From positions 1 to 60,331 of the forward strand of contig NZ_JAPLAI010000055.1 of the NCBI RefSeq assembly GCF_026393345.1: a DNA stretch of 60,331 nt, given 5' to 3'. Of the stretch, positions 26,011 to 35,391 are shown in pieces. Made by a program: the position numbers and the translations under genes. The DNA is from Microbacterium sp. GTDB taxonomy: Bacteria > Actinomycetota > Actinomycetes > Actinomycetales > Microbacteriaceae. How positions within the stretch are numbered: the stretch's first letter is position 1; the number at the start of each line of letters is the position of its first letter. A model generated the notes under the pieces. It worked only from the letters and a program-made list of their open reading frames with translations. It was not told the origin of the DNA and did not search any database.

Positions 26011-27336
26011 ATGGCAGCGCGCGGGATGACCCTCAACCGGGAGATCCTCGCGCTGGCCGTCCCGGCGCTCGGGGCGCTCGTCGCCGAGCCGCTGTTCCTC
26101 ATCGTCGACGCGGCCCTCGTCGGCCACCTCGGTGTCGTGCCCCTCGCGGCGCTCGGCATCGCCTCCGCGGTGCTGCAGACCATCGTCGGACTCATGGTGT
26201 TCCTCGCCTACTCCACGACCCCCGCCGTGGCCCGCCGGTTCGGTGCCGGCAACCATGGCAGCGCGGTCTCGGCCGGCATCGACGGCATGTGGCTGGCGCT
26301 CGGGCTCGGGTTCGTCCTGGCGACCATCGGCTCGCTCGCCACCCCGTGGCTGGTGTCGCTGCTCGGCGCGGATGCGGCAGTGTCGGCGCAGGCGGAGTCG
26401 TATCTCGGCATCTCGATGTGGGGGTTGCCGGCGATGCTGATCGTCTTCGCCGCCACCGGACTACTCCGCGGGATGCAGGACACCGTCACGCCACTGTGGA
26501 TCGCGGGAGCGGGATTTACCGCCAATGCGGCGTTGAACGCGTTCTTCATCTATGGCGTCGGGTGGGGCGTCGCGGGGTCCGCCGCCGGAACCGTGGTCGC
26601 GCAGTGGGCGATGGTGGCGGCGTACGCGGTCGTGGTGGGCCGGCTCGCACGGCGCCATTCCGCATCCCTCCGCCCCCGCGCCGACAGCGTGACGGCGAGC
26701 GCCCGTGCCGGCGGCTGGATGTTCCTGCGCACCGTGTCGCTGCGCGCCGCACTGCTCGCCACGGTGTTCGTGGCGACGACCCTCGGCACCGACGAGCTGG
26801 CCGGCTGGCAGGTGGCGTTCACGATCTTCACCACCGCGGCGTTCGCGCTGGACGCGCTGGCGATCGCCGCGCAGGCGCTCATCGGGCGGGGACTCGGCGC
26901 GGGCGACGAGGGGTTCGTCCGGCGAGTCCTCGGCCGCACGATCGCGTGGGGCGTGTGGTTCGGGGTGGTCGTCGGCCTCATCATCGGCGCGCTCTCGGGC
27001 GTGATCGGGCTGCTGTTCACCAGCGACCCGGCGATCGCGGCGCTCGTCCAGCCCGCGCTGATCGTGCTCGCGGTGGCGCAGCCGGTGTGCGGCGTGGTGT
27101 TCGTGCTCGACGGCGTGCTGATCGGCGCGGGCGACGGGCGCTATCTGGCGCTGGTCGGTGTGCTGAACCTCGTCCCGTTCGTCCCGGTGCTGCTCGTGAT
27201 CGCGTGGCTGGGCACGACCGGTGCGGCGGGGCTCGCGTGGCTGGCGGTGGCGTTCTTCGGCGTGTACATGCTCGCCCGGCTGATCACGCTGGCGGCGCGG
27301 GTGCGCGGTGCGCGGTGGCTCACCGTCGGCGGCTGA
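26011..27336 (+). CDS. MATE family efflux transporter (DinF-like)
   Basis: This 441-residue protein has about 12 membrane helices arranged as two MATE halves. The starts EPLFLIVDAALVGHLG and AGNHGSAVSAGIDG are typical of the DinF branch, as is RGMQDTVTPLW in helix 5. The ATG at 26011 is preceded by TAAGGT (25998-26003) with a 7-base gap, indicating a leaderless mRNA. It should export cationic or oxidised compounds using an ion gradient; the substrate is unknown. Confidence 0.92.
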   Translation: MAARGMTLNREILALAVPALGALVAEPLFLIVDAALVGHLGVVPLAALGIASAVLQTIVGLMVFLAYSTTPAVARRFGAGNHGSAVSAGIDGMWLALGLGFVLATIGSLATPWLVSLLGADAAVSAQAESYLGISMWGLPAMLIVFAATGLLRGMQDTVTPLWIAGAGFTANAALNAFFIYGVGWGVAGSAAGTVVAQWAMVAAYAVVVGRLARRHSASLRPRADSVTASARAGGWMFLRTVSLRAALLATVFVATTLGTDELAGWQVAFTIFTTAAFALDALAIAAQALIGRGLGAGDEGFVRRVLGRTIAWGVWFGVVVGLIIGALSGVIGLLFTSDPAIAALVQPALIVLAVAQPVCGVVFVLDGVLIGAGDGRYLALVGVLNLVPFVPVLLVIAWLGTTGAAGLAWLAVAFFGVYMLARLITLAARVRGARWLTVGG

Positions 27337-27342
27337 GCGCGC

Positions 27343-28020
27343 TCACGCCCAGCGGCGGCACCACTCGTACATGACGACGGCGGCCGCCGCGGCCGCGTTG
27401 ATCGACCGGGTCGAGCCGTACTGGGTGATCTCGACGTGCCCGGATGCGGCGGCGAGCGCCTCCGCGGAGAGCCCCGGGCCCTCCTGACCGAACAGCAGCA
27501 CGCAGCGCTCCGGCAGCTCGGCACGGTCGACCGGGACCGATCCCGCGACGTTGTCGACCGCGATCACGGCGAGGTGCTCGGCGGCCGCCCAGGCGGTGAA
27601 GGCCGCGACGTCCTCGTGGTGCATGACGTGCTGATAGCGGTCGGTCACCATGGCGCCACGGCGATTCCACCGGCGCCGGCCGATGATGTGCACGCTCTCG
27701 GCGAGGAAGGCATTCGCGCTCCGCACGATCGAACCGATGTTCATGTCGTGCTGCCAGTTCTCGATCGCGACGTGGAACCCGTGCCGGCGAACATCCAGGT
27801 CGGCGACGATCGCATCCATCCGCCAGTAGCGGTACCGGTCGATCACATTGCGGCGGTCGCCCTCGGCCAGGAGCTCGGGGTCGAAGTGCGGCTCGGTCGG
27901 CCACGGCCCCTCCCACGGGCCCACCCCGTGCTCGGGTGCGGTGTCCGCAGCCGGGTCGAGCACCGCATCCGCCGGGGTGTCTCCGGCCGCATCCCCCGCC
28001 CGATCGCTGCCGTCACTCAC
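27343..28020 (-). CDS. SpoU/TrmH family RNA 2'-O-methyltransferase
   Basis: This 225-residue protein has a disordered acidic N-terminus of about 60 residues, then a SPOUT domain with the three motifs NIGSIVRSANAF, LFGQEGPGLS and SINAAAAAAVVMYEW. It should methylate a ribose in tRNA or rRNA. The GTG start at 28020 has TAGCCT six bases upstream (28027-28032). It ends 6 bases from the convergent MATE gene and is divergent from mntH. Confidence 0.92.
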   Translation of the reverse strand: MSDGSDRAGDAAGDTPADAVLDPAADTAPEHGVGPWEGPWPTEPHFDPELLAEGDRRNVIDRYRYWRMDAIVADLDVRRHGFHVAIENWQHDMNIGSIVRSANAFLAESVHIIGRRRWNRRGAMVTDRYQHVMHHEDVAAFTAWAAAEHLAVIAVDNVAGSVPVDRAELPERCVLLFGQEGPGLSAEALAAASGHVEITQYGSTRSINAAAAAAVVMYEWCRRWA

Positions 28021-28082
28021 CCGGTCAGGCTACCCGCCCGCCCCGGCCGTTCCGTCGGCCGCGTGGAACGCCGGGGTCCCCC

Positions 28083-28155
28083 GTCGGAATTCAGGCTGAG
28101 CCGTGATGGCCGGCCGCTGTGGGGCTGATCCGGGGCGCTCAGCCTGAATTCCGAC
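28083..28155. repeat. Palindrome with 19-bp arms around an EcoRI-type core (family B copy 1)
   Basis: The arm GTCGGAATTCAGGCTGAGC (28083-28101) is perfectly repeated in inverse at 28137-28155, with a 35-base centre. The same core, CGGAATTCAGGCTG, is found as arms of the palindrome at 47087-47162. It lies between the divergent trmH-like and mntH genes, an unusual place for a terminator. Confidence 0.85.
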
Positions 28156-28198
28156 AGCGCATCGCCGTAGGGGGTTCCCCCCGGCCCCCTCTGCTCGC

Positions 28199-28221
28199 TA
28201 TGTTTTCGGTATGCCGAAAAC
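28199..28221 (+). promoter_or_regulatory. mntH -10 box and MntR-type operator covering the start codon
   Basis: TATGTT (28199-28204) is six bases before the ATG. A perfect palindrome, GTTTTCGG-TATG-CCGAAAAC (28202-28221), overlaps the -10, the transcription start and the first codons. A DtxR/MntR-family regulator is encoded next to mntH. Binding here would block both RNA polymerase and a leaderless start. Confidence 0.72.
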
Positions 28222-29539
28222 TGCCGTGCGGGAGCCACTCGTCGCCCCCGCGCGCGCGAACCGGCTGGTGTGGCTGCTGGGACCGGCGCTGGTTGCCGGT
28301 GTCGCCTACCTCGACCCCGGCAACGTCGCGAGCAACATGACCGCGGGCGCGGTCTTCGGCTACCGGCTGGTGTGGGTCGTCGTGGTCGGCAACCTCATGG
28401 CGTGGCTCGTGCAGTACCTCTCCGCGAAGCTCGGCATCGTCACCGGCCGGAGCCTGCCGCAGCTCGTGGGCGAGAACATGCCGAACCGGTGGGCGCGGCG
28501 CGCGTACTGGCTGCAGGCCGAGCTCGTCGCCATGGCCACGGACATCGCCGAGGTCATCGGCGGCGCCGTCGCCCTGCACCTGCTGTTCGGCCTGCCGCTG
28601 CTGGCGGGCGGTCTCATCACGGGTGCGGTGTCGATCCTGCTGCTGGTCTATCAGGCGCGGCGGGGGGCGCGAGCGTTCGAGATCGTCGTCATGGGGATGC
28701 TGCTGGTGATCGCCATCGGTTTCTGCGCCGGGGTCGTCGTCTCCCCGCCCGATCCGGCGGGCGTCGCCGCGGGCCTGGTGCCGCGCTTCGAGGGCACGGG
28801 ATCAGTGCTGCTGGCCGCCTCCATCCTCGGCGCGACGATCATGCCGCACGCCATCTACGCCCACTCGGCGCTCGCCCGCGACCGCTTCCACCCCGCGCCC
28901 CTGCGCGAGTGGGCAGGGGTGGACTCGAGGGCCACGGAATCCGCGACGAATGCCCCCTCGCGCGAGGATCGCTTCGGCGAGGGCCGCATCCGGATGCTGC
29001 TGCGCGCGACGCGCTGGGACGTCACGGTCGCCATGGCGGTGGCGGGAACCGTGAACCTCGCGATGCTGCTGCTGGCCGCATCCAGCCTCGCCGGCGTGCC
29101 GGGCACCAACACCCTCGAGGGCGCGCACGCCGCGCTCCGCGCGGGCCTCGGCCCCGTCATCGCCACCATGTTCGCCGTGGGGCTGCTCGCCAGCGGCCTG
29201 GCCTCGACCGCCGTTGGCGCGTACGCCGGGTCGGAGATCATGGCGGGGCTGCTGCACATCCGCGTGCCGATGCTGGCACGGCGCCTGGTCACCCTCATCC
29301 CGGCGCTCATCGTGCTGGCCGTCGGGATCGATCCGACGTGGGCGCTCGTGCTCAGCCAGGTCGTGTTGTCGTTCGGCATCCCGTTCGCCCTCATCCCCCT
29401 GGTCCGGCTGACGGCGCGGCGCGACGTGCTCGGCACCTTCCGCAACCGGTGGCTCACGACGGCAGCCGGGGTGACCGCATCCGTGCTGCTGATCTCCCTC
29501 AACGCCGTGCTCCTGTGGCTGCTCATCACCGGCGGGTAG
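28211..29539 (+). CDS. mntH: Nramp family Mn(II) transporter
   Basis: This 442-residue membrane protein has the metal-site motifs DPGN in helix 1 (YLDPGNVASN) and MPH in helix 6 (TIMPHAIYAHSAL), and about 11 helices. It should be a proton-coupled manganese/iron importer. The ATG at 28211 lies inside a palindromic operator and six bases after a -10 box, so the mRNA is likely leaderless. Its TAG stop forms part of the -10 box of the next gene, a DtxR-type regulator. A soluble loop of about 40 residues after MPH (around residues 225-265) is longer than usual. Confidence 0.94.
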   Translation: MPKTAVREPLVAPARANRLVWLLGPALVAGVAYLDPGNVASNMTAGAVFGYRLVWVVVVGNLMAWLVQYLSAKLGIVTGRSLPQLVGENMPNRWARRAYWLQAELVAMATDIAEVIGGAVALHLLFGLPLLAGGLITGAVSILLLVYQARRGARAFEIVVMGMLLVIAIGFCAGVVVSPPDPAGVAAGLVPRFEGTGSVLLAASILGATIMPHAIYAHSALARDRFHPAPLREWAGVDSRATESATNAPSREDRFGEGRIRMLLRATRWDVTVAMAVAGTVNLAMLLLAASSLAGVPGTNTLEGAHAALRAGLGPVIATMFAVGLLASGLASTAVGAYAGSEIMAGLLHIRVPMLARRLVTLIPALIVLAVGIDPTWALVLSQVVLSFGIPFALIPLVRLTARRDVLGTFRNRWLTTAAGVTASVLLISLNAVLLWLLITGG

Positions 29540-29548
29540 CCTGATTCG

Positions 29549-30187
29549 GTGCCCACCTCCGCCGTCGTCGACGACTACCTGAAGTCGATCTACCACCACA
29601 CCGAGTGGCAGGACGAGCGGATCACGCCCTCCCAGCTGGCCACCGAGCTCGGGCTGGCGCCGTCGAGCGTCACCGAGATGGTGCAGAAGCTCGCGGCGCA
29701 GGGACTCGTGAACCACCGGCGCTACGGTCCGATCTCGCTCACGGCCGACGGCCACCGCCGCGCCGCAGCCATCGTGCGTCGGCACCGACTCATCGAGACG
29801 TGGCTGGTGCAGGAGTACGGCTACACCTGGGATGAGGTGCACGACGAGGCCGAGGTGCTCGAACACGCCCTGAGCGACCGACTTCTCGCGCGGATCGACG
29901 AGCGGCTGGGGCACCCCCGCTTCGACCCGCACGGCGACGCCATTCCGCTCGCCGACGGGACCACCGAGCGGGCACCGTTCGTGCGTCTCTGCGACGCGGC
30001 AGCCGGCCACGCGGGGCGCATCCTGCGGGTGAGCGACCGGGATCCGGACCTGCTGCGCGAACTCGAACAGCTCGGTGTGGACGTCGGCCGGGAGGCGCGG
30101 GTGACGGATGCGGGCACGCTCCGCTTCGGTGAGAAAACCGTCGCGCTCCCCGCCCACGCCGCCGCCGCGGTCTGGCTTTCCGCGTGA
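29549..30187 (+). CDS. mntR: DtxR/MntR family metal-dependent regulator
   Basis: This 212-residue protein has an N-terminal helix-turn-helix (residues about 5-60, with PSQLATELGLAPSSVTEMVQ), a metal-binding dimerisation domain (HRLIETWLVQEYGYTWDEVHDEAEVLEH) and a C-terminal SH3-like domain. The GTG at 29549 lies six bases after TAGCCT (29537-29542), which overlaps the mntH stop codon, so it has its own leaderless promoter inside the end of mntH. It most likely represses mntH when Mn(II) is plentiful. Confidence 0.92.
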   Translation: MPTSAVVDDYLKSIYHHTEWQDERITPSQLATELGLAPSSVTEMVQKLAAQGLVNHRRYGPISLTADGHRRAAAIVRRHRLIETWLVQEYGYTWDEVHDEAEVLEHALSDRLLARIDERLGHPRFDPHGDAIPLADGTTERAPFVRLCDAAAGHAGRILRVSDRDPDLLRELEQLGVDVGREARVTDAGTLRFGEKTVALPAHAAAAVWLSA

Positions 30188-30262
30188 TCGCGGGGATGTG
30201 CTGCGCAGCCGGGCCGGATACCGTGGACCGACGACCGGCCACTCCGGAGGAGACACATCACG

Positions 30263-32146
30263 ATGAACGATGACGGCGCGAGCGGCCTGCACGCCGTGAT
30301 CCACCCCGACGGGTCGGCGGTCCTGACGGTCGATGAGACCCCGCAGGAGATCGCCACCTCGGCTGCGGAGGACGCACGGCGGGAGATCGTGGAACGCGCC
30401 GCCGCCATCGCGCAGCTCGTCGGGCATCCCGTCCCGCTCGTCGTGCACGAGCCCGACGGAACCTGGCCGCTGCTCGTCCACCCCGACGGCGCGGTGGAAT
30501 CCGACGAGGGCCGCGCACGCAGGGATGCGGATCCGGTCGACGACCCCGCATCGGCGGCCGATGCGCCGGTTCCGGTCGAAGACGCCGACGTTCCGGGGGC
30601 GGACGACGACGCCCCGGACAACGGCGACGCACCGGAGCCCGCGGACGACCACGCCGAGGGCGCCGGGGACGACATCGACGCCATCGCCGAGGCGGCGAAC
30701 CAGTGGGCACCCACGCCCTCTCCGCCCGCGGCCGACACGGCGTTCACGTCCTCGACCGTCACCGCGGACCCCACCCCCGAAGACCCCGCCATCGCCGAGG
30801 CCGCCGCCCAGTGGGCACCCGCCGGCACCGCCTCGGCGCCGGCGTCCGCGGCACCGGAATCCGCGTGGGCACCGCGAGCGGCGCCGGTCATCGAGAGTGC
30901 GCCGCAGCCGGTCACCTCGGACGAGGCGGATCCGGACGCGGACGCGGACGAGGCGGATGCGGATGCGGACGCGGTCGAGGCCACCGTCATCGTCGACCGG
31001 GCACCCCGCCCCGTGATCTCCGAGCCCGCGGCACCGGCCGCCCGCGACGCGGCTACTCCTGCGCCGACCGAACTCGACGCCGACACCCGCGACATCCCGA
31101 CGCGCCTTCCGGTCCCTGCGGAGGCCCCGGTGCCCGCATCCGCATCCGAGGTGCCCGCCGACGCCGGACTCCCGGCCGACGCGGACACCCCGGTGTCGTC
31201 GCGCCATGCCACGCGCCACGGCGCGCGCCCGTCCTTCCTCGTACCCGAGCGGGCGGAAGAGCCCGCCACCCAGGGGTGGCGTCGCGGTCTCGTGGCCATC
31301 GGACTGCGGGTCCCGCCGAACAGCGCAGAGCGCCGCGAGCGGGAGGACATCGCTGCAGTCTCCCGGCTCTGGTCGGAGCCGCGCACCATCGCCGTCGTGA
31401 ACGGCAAGGGCGGGTCGGGCAAAACACCGACCGCGATCCTGCTGGCCGCCGTCTTCGCGCGCCGCGGCGGTGCCGGGGTCCTGGCCTGGGACAACAACCA
31501 GACCCGCGGCACGCTGGGATGGCGCACCGAGAGGTCCGAGCACGACGCGACCCTGCACGATCTGTTGCCCGAGACCGCGCGGCTGCTGACGTCGGAGGCG
31601 CAGTCGGCCGACCTCGCCCGGTTCGTGCACCACCAGGCCCGCGACCGGTTCGACGTGCTCCGCTCGAAGCCCATCGCGCTGGCGGAGGAACAGCGGATGG
31701 ACTCCGAGGATGTGTCACGCATCCATGCCGTGGCCGCGAAGTACTACCGCCTCATCATCATGGATTCCGGTAACGACGAGTCCGACCCGATGTGGCTGCG
31801 GATGATCGACCACACCGACCAGCTCGTCGTCGCCACCACCACCCGCGGCGAGCACGCCGAGGCCGGGGCGCTGTTGCTCGAGGCGCTCGCGAAGCGCGAC
31901 GAGCGCACTGCGGCCCTCGCGCACGGCGCGGTGACGATCGTCAGCCAGGCCGACCCCGCCGCGTCGACCGATGAGGTGCGTCGCGTGGTGGACGGCTTCG
32001 GCGGGCTCGCCCGCGATGTGGCCACCATCCCGTACGACCCGGCGATGATCGGCGGGGCGCTGCGGTTCGACAATCTGCGCCCGGCCACGCAGCGCGCCTG
32101 GCTGTCCGCGGGCGCGACGATCGCGCGCGGCCTCGACCCGGCCTGA
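30263..32146 (+). CDS. ParA/MinD-like ATPase with long acidic disordered N-terminus
   Basis: This is a 627-residue protein. Residues 1-360 are low complexity, rich in Ala, Asp, Glu and Pro. The ATPase domain follows, with the deviant Walker A KGGSGKTPT near residue 387 and a Walker B region at LIIMDSGND. A short motif, AIAEAA-QWAP, occurs twice in the disordered part, with a related SAWAP shortly after. Similar architectures occur in actinobacterial proteins linked to chromosome or secretion positioning, such as EspI, but no type VII secretion gene is near. GGAGGAG lies about 10 bases before the ATG. The function is unknown beyond ATP-dependent dimerisation. Confidence 0.85.
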   Translation: MNDDGASGLHAVIHPDGSAVLTVDETPQEIATSAAEDARREIVERAAAIAQLVGHPVPLVVHEPDGTWPLLVHPDGAVESDEGRARRDADPVDDPASAADAPVPVEDADVPGADDDAPDNGDAPEPADDHAEGAGDDIDAIAEAANQWAPTPSPPAADTAFTSSTVTADPTPEDPAIAEAAAQWAPAGTASAPASAAPESAWAPRAAPVIESAPQPVTSDEADPDADADEADADADAVEATVIVDRAPRPVISEPAAPAARDAATPAPTELDADTRDIPTRLPVPAEAPVPASASEVPADAGLPADADTPVSSRHATRHGARPSFLVPERAEEPATQGWRRGLVAIGLRVPPNSAERREREDIAAVSRLWSEPRTIAVVNGKGGSGKTPTAILLAAVFARRGGAGVLAWDNNQTRGTLGWRTERSEHDATLHDLLPETARLLTSEAQSADLARFVHHQARDRFDVLRSKPIALAEEQRMDSEDVSRIHAVAAKYYRLIIMDSGNDESDPMWLRMIDHTDQLVVATTTRGEHAEAGALLLEALAKRDERTAALAHGAVTIVSQADPAASTDEVRRVVDGFGGLARDVATIPYDPAMIGGALRFDNLRPATQRAWLSAGATIARGLDPA

Positions 32147-32212
32147 TCATCGCTCCGGCGGCATCCGGCGGCTTCGCGCGGGGCACTGTCGTGAGCTTCG
32201 GGCGGCACGGGC

Positions 32213-33175
32213 TCAGCGGCGCGCGGCCTCGAACGGCCACCGCATCCGGGTGGTGTTCTCGCACACCACCCACAGCCGCTCGCCCACCGCGGGATCGCGG
32301 GTGATGCGCGACGGCGTCGCCCGGTGCGGGGACCCGTGCACGATCCGCTGCGGCCCCCACATCTCGCCGCCCTCGACGGACACGTCGGCGAGCGCGCGCA
32401 CCAGCGACCAGGCGCCGTGCTCCTTCGACTGCGTCACGGGCGCCTGCAGGTTGTCGGCGAACCGTCCCAGCCGGCTCGGCTCGTTCACGCCATGGATGCC
32501 GGGGGTCCGGCCACTCGGGGAATACCCGGGGTGGGCGATCACGCTCTTGACCGGCACGCCCGCGGCGCGCAGGCGACGGTCGGCCTCCAGACCCACGGCG
32601 GTCGTCGCGATCTTGGACTGCACATACGCCCGCCACGCGGTGTAACCGGTAGTCAGCTGCGGATCGACCGGGTCCTTCGCCCACATCGACGTCGACATGC
32701 TGCCGAGCCACACCATCCGGCCCCGGGCCGCGGCGAGTGCCGTCAGCAGCGCACCCGCCAGCGCGAAGTGCCCGAGCACGTTCGTGGCGAAGACGAGTTC
32801 GTTGCCGTCGCGCGTCGTCTCCCGCTGCTTGGGCGCGTGCACGATGCCCGCGTTCAGGAGCAGCCCGTCGATCCGGCCGCGCTGGCGGGCGGTCGCGGCG
32901 GCTGCCCGCACCGAGCCGAGATTGCTCGTGTCCAGCAGCAGCGTCTCGACGGTGCCGATCGCGTGCCCGTGCTCGGCGGCGCGACCGAGCACGGCGGCGC
33001 GTGCGGCGGCCAGACGGTTCGGGCTCCGGCCCGTCATCACGACCGTCGCGCCGGCCCCGGCGAGCTGCTCGGACGCGAAGAACCCCAGGCCCGCGTTGGA
33101 GCCCGTGACGAGGTAGGTACGACCCCTCAGGTCGGGAAGGTGGCGCGGATCCCAGTCCGCCGCACGAGGGCTCAC
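32213..33175 (-). CDS. Short-chain dehydrogenase/reductase
   Basis: This 320-residue SDR has the cofactor motif TGSNAGLG near residue 25, an NAG motif (LLNAG), the catalytic Ser in WLGSMS and the Y-x-x-x-K pair in YVQSK. It resembles retinol-dehydrogenase-like SDRs that use NADP(H). The GTG start at 33175 lies six bases after TAGGCT (33182-33187). It is divergent from the HAD gene, with both -10 boxes close together. The substrate is unknown. Confidence 0.9.
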   Translation of the reverse strand: MSPRAADWDPRHLPDLRGRTYLVTGSNAGLGFFASEQLAGAGATVVMTGRSPNRLAAARAAVLGRAAEHGHAIGTVETLLLDTSNLGSVRAAAATARQRGRIDGLLLNAGIVHAPKQRETTRDGNELVFATNVLGHFALAGALLTALAAARGRMVWLGSMSTSMWAKDPVDPQLTTGYTAWRAYVQSKIATTAVGLEADRRLRAAGVPVKSVIAHPGYSPSGRTPGIHGVNEPSRLGRFADNLQAPVTQSKEHGAWSLVRALADVSVEGGEMWGPQRIVHGSPHRATPSRITRDPAVGERLWVVCENTTRMRWPFEAARR

Positions 33176-33237
33176 GCGTCGAGCCTAGACCTGCCGCATC
33201 CGTGTCCCGGCCGCCCCCGGAGCCTTAGGCTGAGGCC

Positions 33238-34062
33238 ATGCGCACGCGCGACGACATCGAGTGCTGGCTGACCGACATGGACGGCGTGCTCGTGCACGAG
33301 AACCGCCCGATCCCGGGGGCCGCGGAACTCCTCGCGCAGTGGCGCGATAACGGCACCCCGTTCCTCGTGCTGACGAACAATCCGATCTTCACGCCGCGCG
33401 ATCTGAGCGCACGGCTCGCCCGGTCGGGGCTCGACGTGCCGGAGGAGCGCATCTGGACCTCCGCCCTCGCGACCGCCGATTTTCTCGCCTCCCAGATGCC
33501 GGGGGCGACGGCGTTCGTCATCGGCGAGGCGGGGCTGACCACCGCGCTCCACGAGGCGGGGATCATCATGACCGAGACGCAGCCGGACTACGTCGTCGTG
33601 GGAGAGACCCGGCAGTACTCGTTCGAGGCCATCACGCAGGCGATTCGCTTCATCAACGACGGCGCGCGCTTCATCGTCACGAATCCGGACGCGACCGGGC
33701 CGACGCCGTACGGCGTGGTTCCCGCGACCGGATCGTTCGCCGCGATGATCACCCACGCAACGGGCAAGAAGCCGTATGTCGTCGGCAAGCCGAACCCGAT
33801 GATGTTCCGCTCCGCGCTCAACCGCATCGGCGCGCACTCCGAGAACACCGGCATGATCGGCGACCGCATGGACACCGATGTGGTCGCCGGCATCGAGGCG
33901 GGCCTGCACACCGTCCTCGTGATGACGGGCATCAGCGACCCCGCCGAGATCGAGCGGTACCCGTTCCGTCCGGACGAGGTGCTCGACTCGGTGGCCGACC
34001 TCCTCGCCTCCGAGCCCCAGGAGTCGGAGCTGCCAGACTCCGATCCGACCCAGGGACTGTGA
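33238..34062 (+). CDS. HAD-IIA family phosphatase (NagD-like)
   Basis: This 274-residue HAD hydrolase has the nucleophile motif DMDGVLVHE, LTNNP as motif II, the lysine in VGKPNP and the acidic motif GDRMDTDV. The cap is of the C2a (NagD/4-nitrophenylphosphatase) type. The ATG at 33238 follows TAGGCT (33226-33231) by six bases, a leaderless arrangement. The stop overlaps the next start (TGATG). It probably dephosphorylates a small nucleotide or sugar phosphate. Confidence 0.93.
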   Translation: MRTRDDIECWLTDMDGVLVHENRPIPGAAELLAQWRDNGTPFLVLTNNPIFTPRDLSARLARSGLDVPEERIWTSALATADFLASQMPGATAFVIGEAGLTTALHEAGIIMTETQPDYVVVGETRQYSFEAITQAIRFINDGARFIVTNPDATGPTPYGVVPATGSFAAMITHATGKKPYVVGKPNPMMFRSALNRIGAHSENTGMIGDRMDTDVVAGIEAGLHTVLVMTGISDPAEIERYPFRPDEVLDSVADLLASEPQESELPDSDPTQGL

Positions 34063-34634
34063 TGGGAGCCCTCGACGACGGTGATCGCGTCGAGGCGCAG
34101 GACGCGGCCGCCTGGCGTGCCTGGCTGGCCGAGCATCATCTGACGTCGCGCGGCGCGTGGCTCGTGCGACCACGGCCAGGCTCGGGGCTCGACCTCGTCG
34201 GCTACGAGGAGGCGATCCTGCAGGCGCTGTGCTTCGGCTGGATCGACGGTCCCGTGCGCACCTTCGACGAGCTGCGCGCCGGACTGTGGTTCACGCCGCG
34301 GCGTGCCTCAAGTGGCTGGGCGGCGACGAACAAGGCCCGGGTCGCACAGCTCGAGCAGGCAGGCCTGCTCGAGGAGGCCGGTGTTCGCGCCATCCAGGCC
34401 GCCAAGGCGAACGGGTCGTGGAGCGTGCTCGACAACGCGGAGGCGCTGCGCGAGCCCGGCGACCTGGCGGCGGCCCTGGATGCGGTTCCCGTGGCCCGCG
34501 CGGCCTGGGATGCGTTCCCACCCTCCGCGCGCAAAGTCGGCATCGCGAACGTCGACACCGCGCGTCGCCCGGAGACCCGCGCGGCGCGGATCGTCCCCCT
34601 CGTCGCGAAGGCCGCGGACGGGCAGCGGCCGTGA
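34062..34634 (+). CDS. YdeI/OmpD-associated family protein
   Basis: This 190-residue protein has the family features AWLAEHH near the start, CFGWIDG and FTPRRASSGWAATN, then an amphipathic C-terminal half with FPPSARK. The ATG at 34062 overlaps the stop of the phosphatase gene by one base, so they are coupled. Members are linked to envelope stress or peptide resistance in other bacteria; the biochemical role is not known. Confidence 0.85.
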   Translation: MGALDDGDRVEAQDAAAWRAWLAEHHLTSRGAWLVRPRPGSGLDLVGYEEAILQALCFGWIDGPVRTFDELRAGLWFTPRRASSGWAATNKARVAQLEQAGLLEEAGVRAIQAAKANGSWSVLDNAEALREPGDLAAALDAVPVARAAWDAFPPSARKVGIANVDTARRPETRAARIVPLVAKAADGQRP

Positions 34635-34647
34635 CCGACACGACGCC

Positions 34648-35226
34648 CTACTGCGGGGCGAGCCCTAGGTCATCGAGGTCGATCGCGGCGATCCACCGCA
34701 GTCCCTCGGCCTCGACGGCGGCCTGCGCACCGGTGCGACGATCGACGATCACCGCGACCGCGACCGGCTCGGCGCCCTCACGGCGAAGCGCCTCGACGGC
34801 CTTCAGCGCGGACTGCCCGGTGGTGGAGGTGTCCTCAACGACGACGACGCGCTTGCCCGCGACATCCGCTCCCTCGATCTGACGCCCACGACCGTGATCC
34901 TTGGGCTCCTTGCGCACGACGAACGCGTCGAGCGGGGTGCCCGCGTGCACCGACTCGTGCATGACCGCGTTGGCGATCGGGTCGGCGCCGAGGGTGAGGC
35001 CACCGACGGCCACGACGCCGTCGACATCACGGATCAGATCGAGCATGATGCGACCGATCGCGGGCGCCGCCCGATGGTCCAGCGTGAGCTTTCGCATATC
35101 GACGTAGTACGTCGCCTTCTTGCCACTGGAGAGCGTGAAGTCGCCGTGGAACACGGCCTCGTCCTTGATCAGGGCGATGAGGGCCTGGCGGTCGGCCTCG
35201 AGTTCGGGAGTGGATGCGGTGCTCAC
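34648..35226 (-). CDS. pyrE: Orotate phosphoribosyltransferase
   Basis: This 192-residue enzyme joins orotate and PRPP to give orotidine 5'-phosphate in pyrimidine synthesis. The PRPP-binding motif is [15 protein letters not shown], the catalytic loop is [14 protein letters not shown], and the N-terminal [16 protein letters not shown] is typical. The GTG start at 35226 is six bases downstream of TAGACT (35233-35238), indicating a leaderless mRNA. It stands alone, not with other pyr genes. Confidence 0.95.
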   Translation of the reverse strand: MSTASTPELEADRQALIALIKDEAVFHGDFTLSSGKKATYYVDMRKLTLDHRAAPAIGRIMLDLIRDVDGVVAVGGLTLGADPIANAVMHESVHAGTPLDAFVVRKEPKDHGRGRQIEGADVAGKRVVVVEDTSTTGQSALKAVEALRREGAEPVAVAVIVDRRTGAQAAVEAEGLRWIAAIDLDDLGLAPQ

Positions 35227-35391
35227 GCCACGAGTCTACGGACATCACACGTAGTCAAGAATCGCCGAAACTTCGCTGCCCCCGGGACGGAATTCCGCCG
35301 ATAACCCCGCTCGGTGCGGATAGGTTCGTGCCACCCGCATCCGGCGCGTCGATGACGCACGCCCGGACACGCCCCGAGCACAGGAGCCCGT

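Noticed and set aside
28802..31633. A 943-residue open frame on the minus strand opposite mntH, mntR and the ParA-like gene
   Set aside because: It is antisense to well-supported genes and rich in Arg, Gly and His of low complexity. Long shadow frames are expected at this GC content. The same reasoning removes the frames at 57689-60124, 48783-51632 and 36702-39137.
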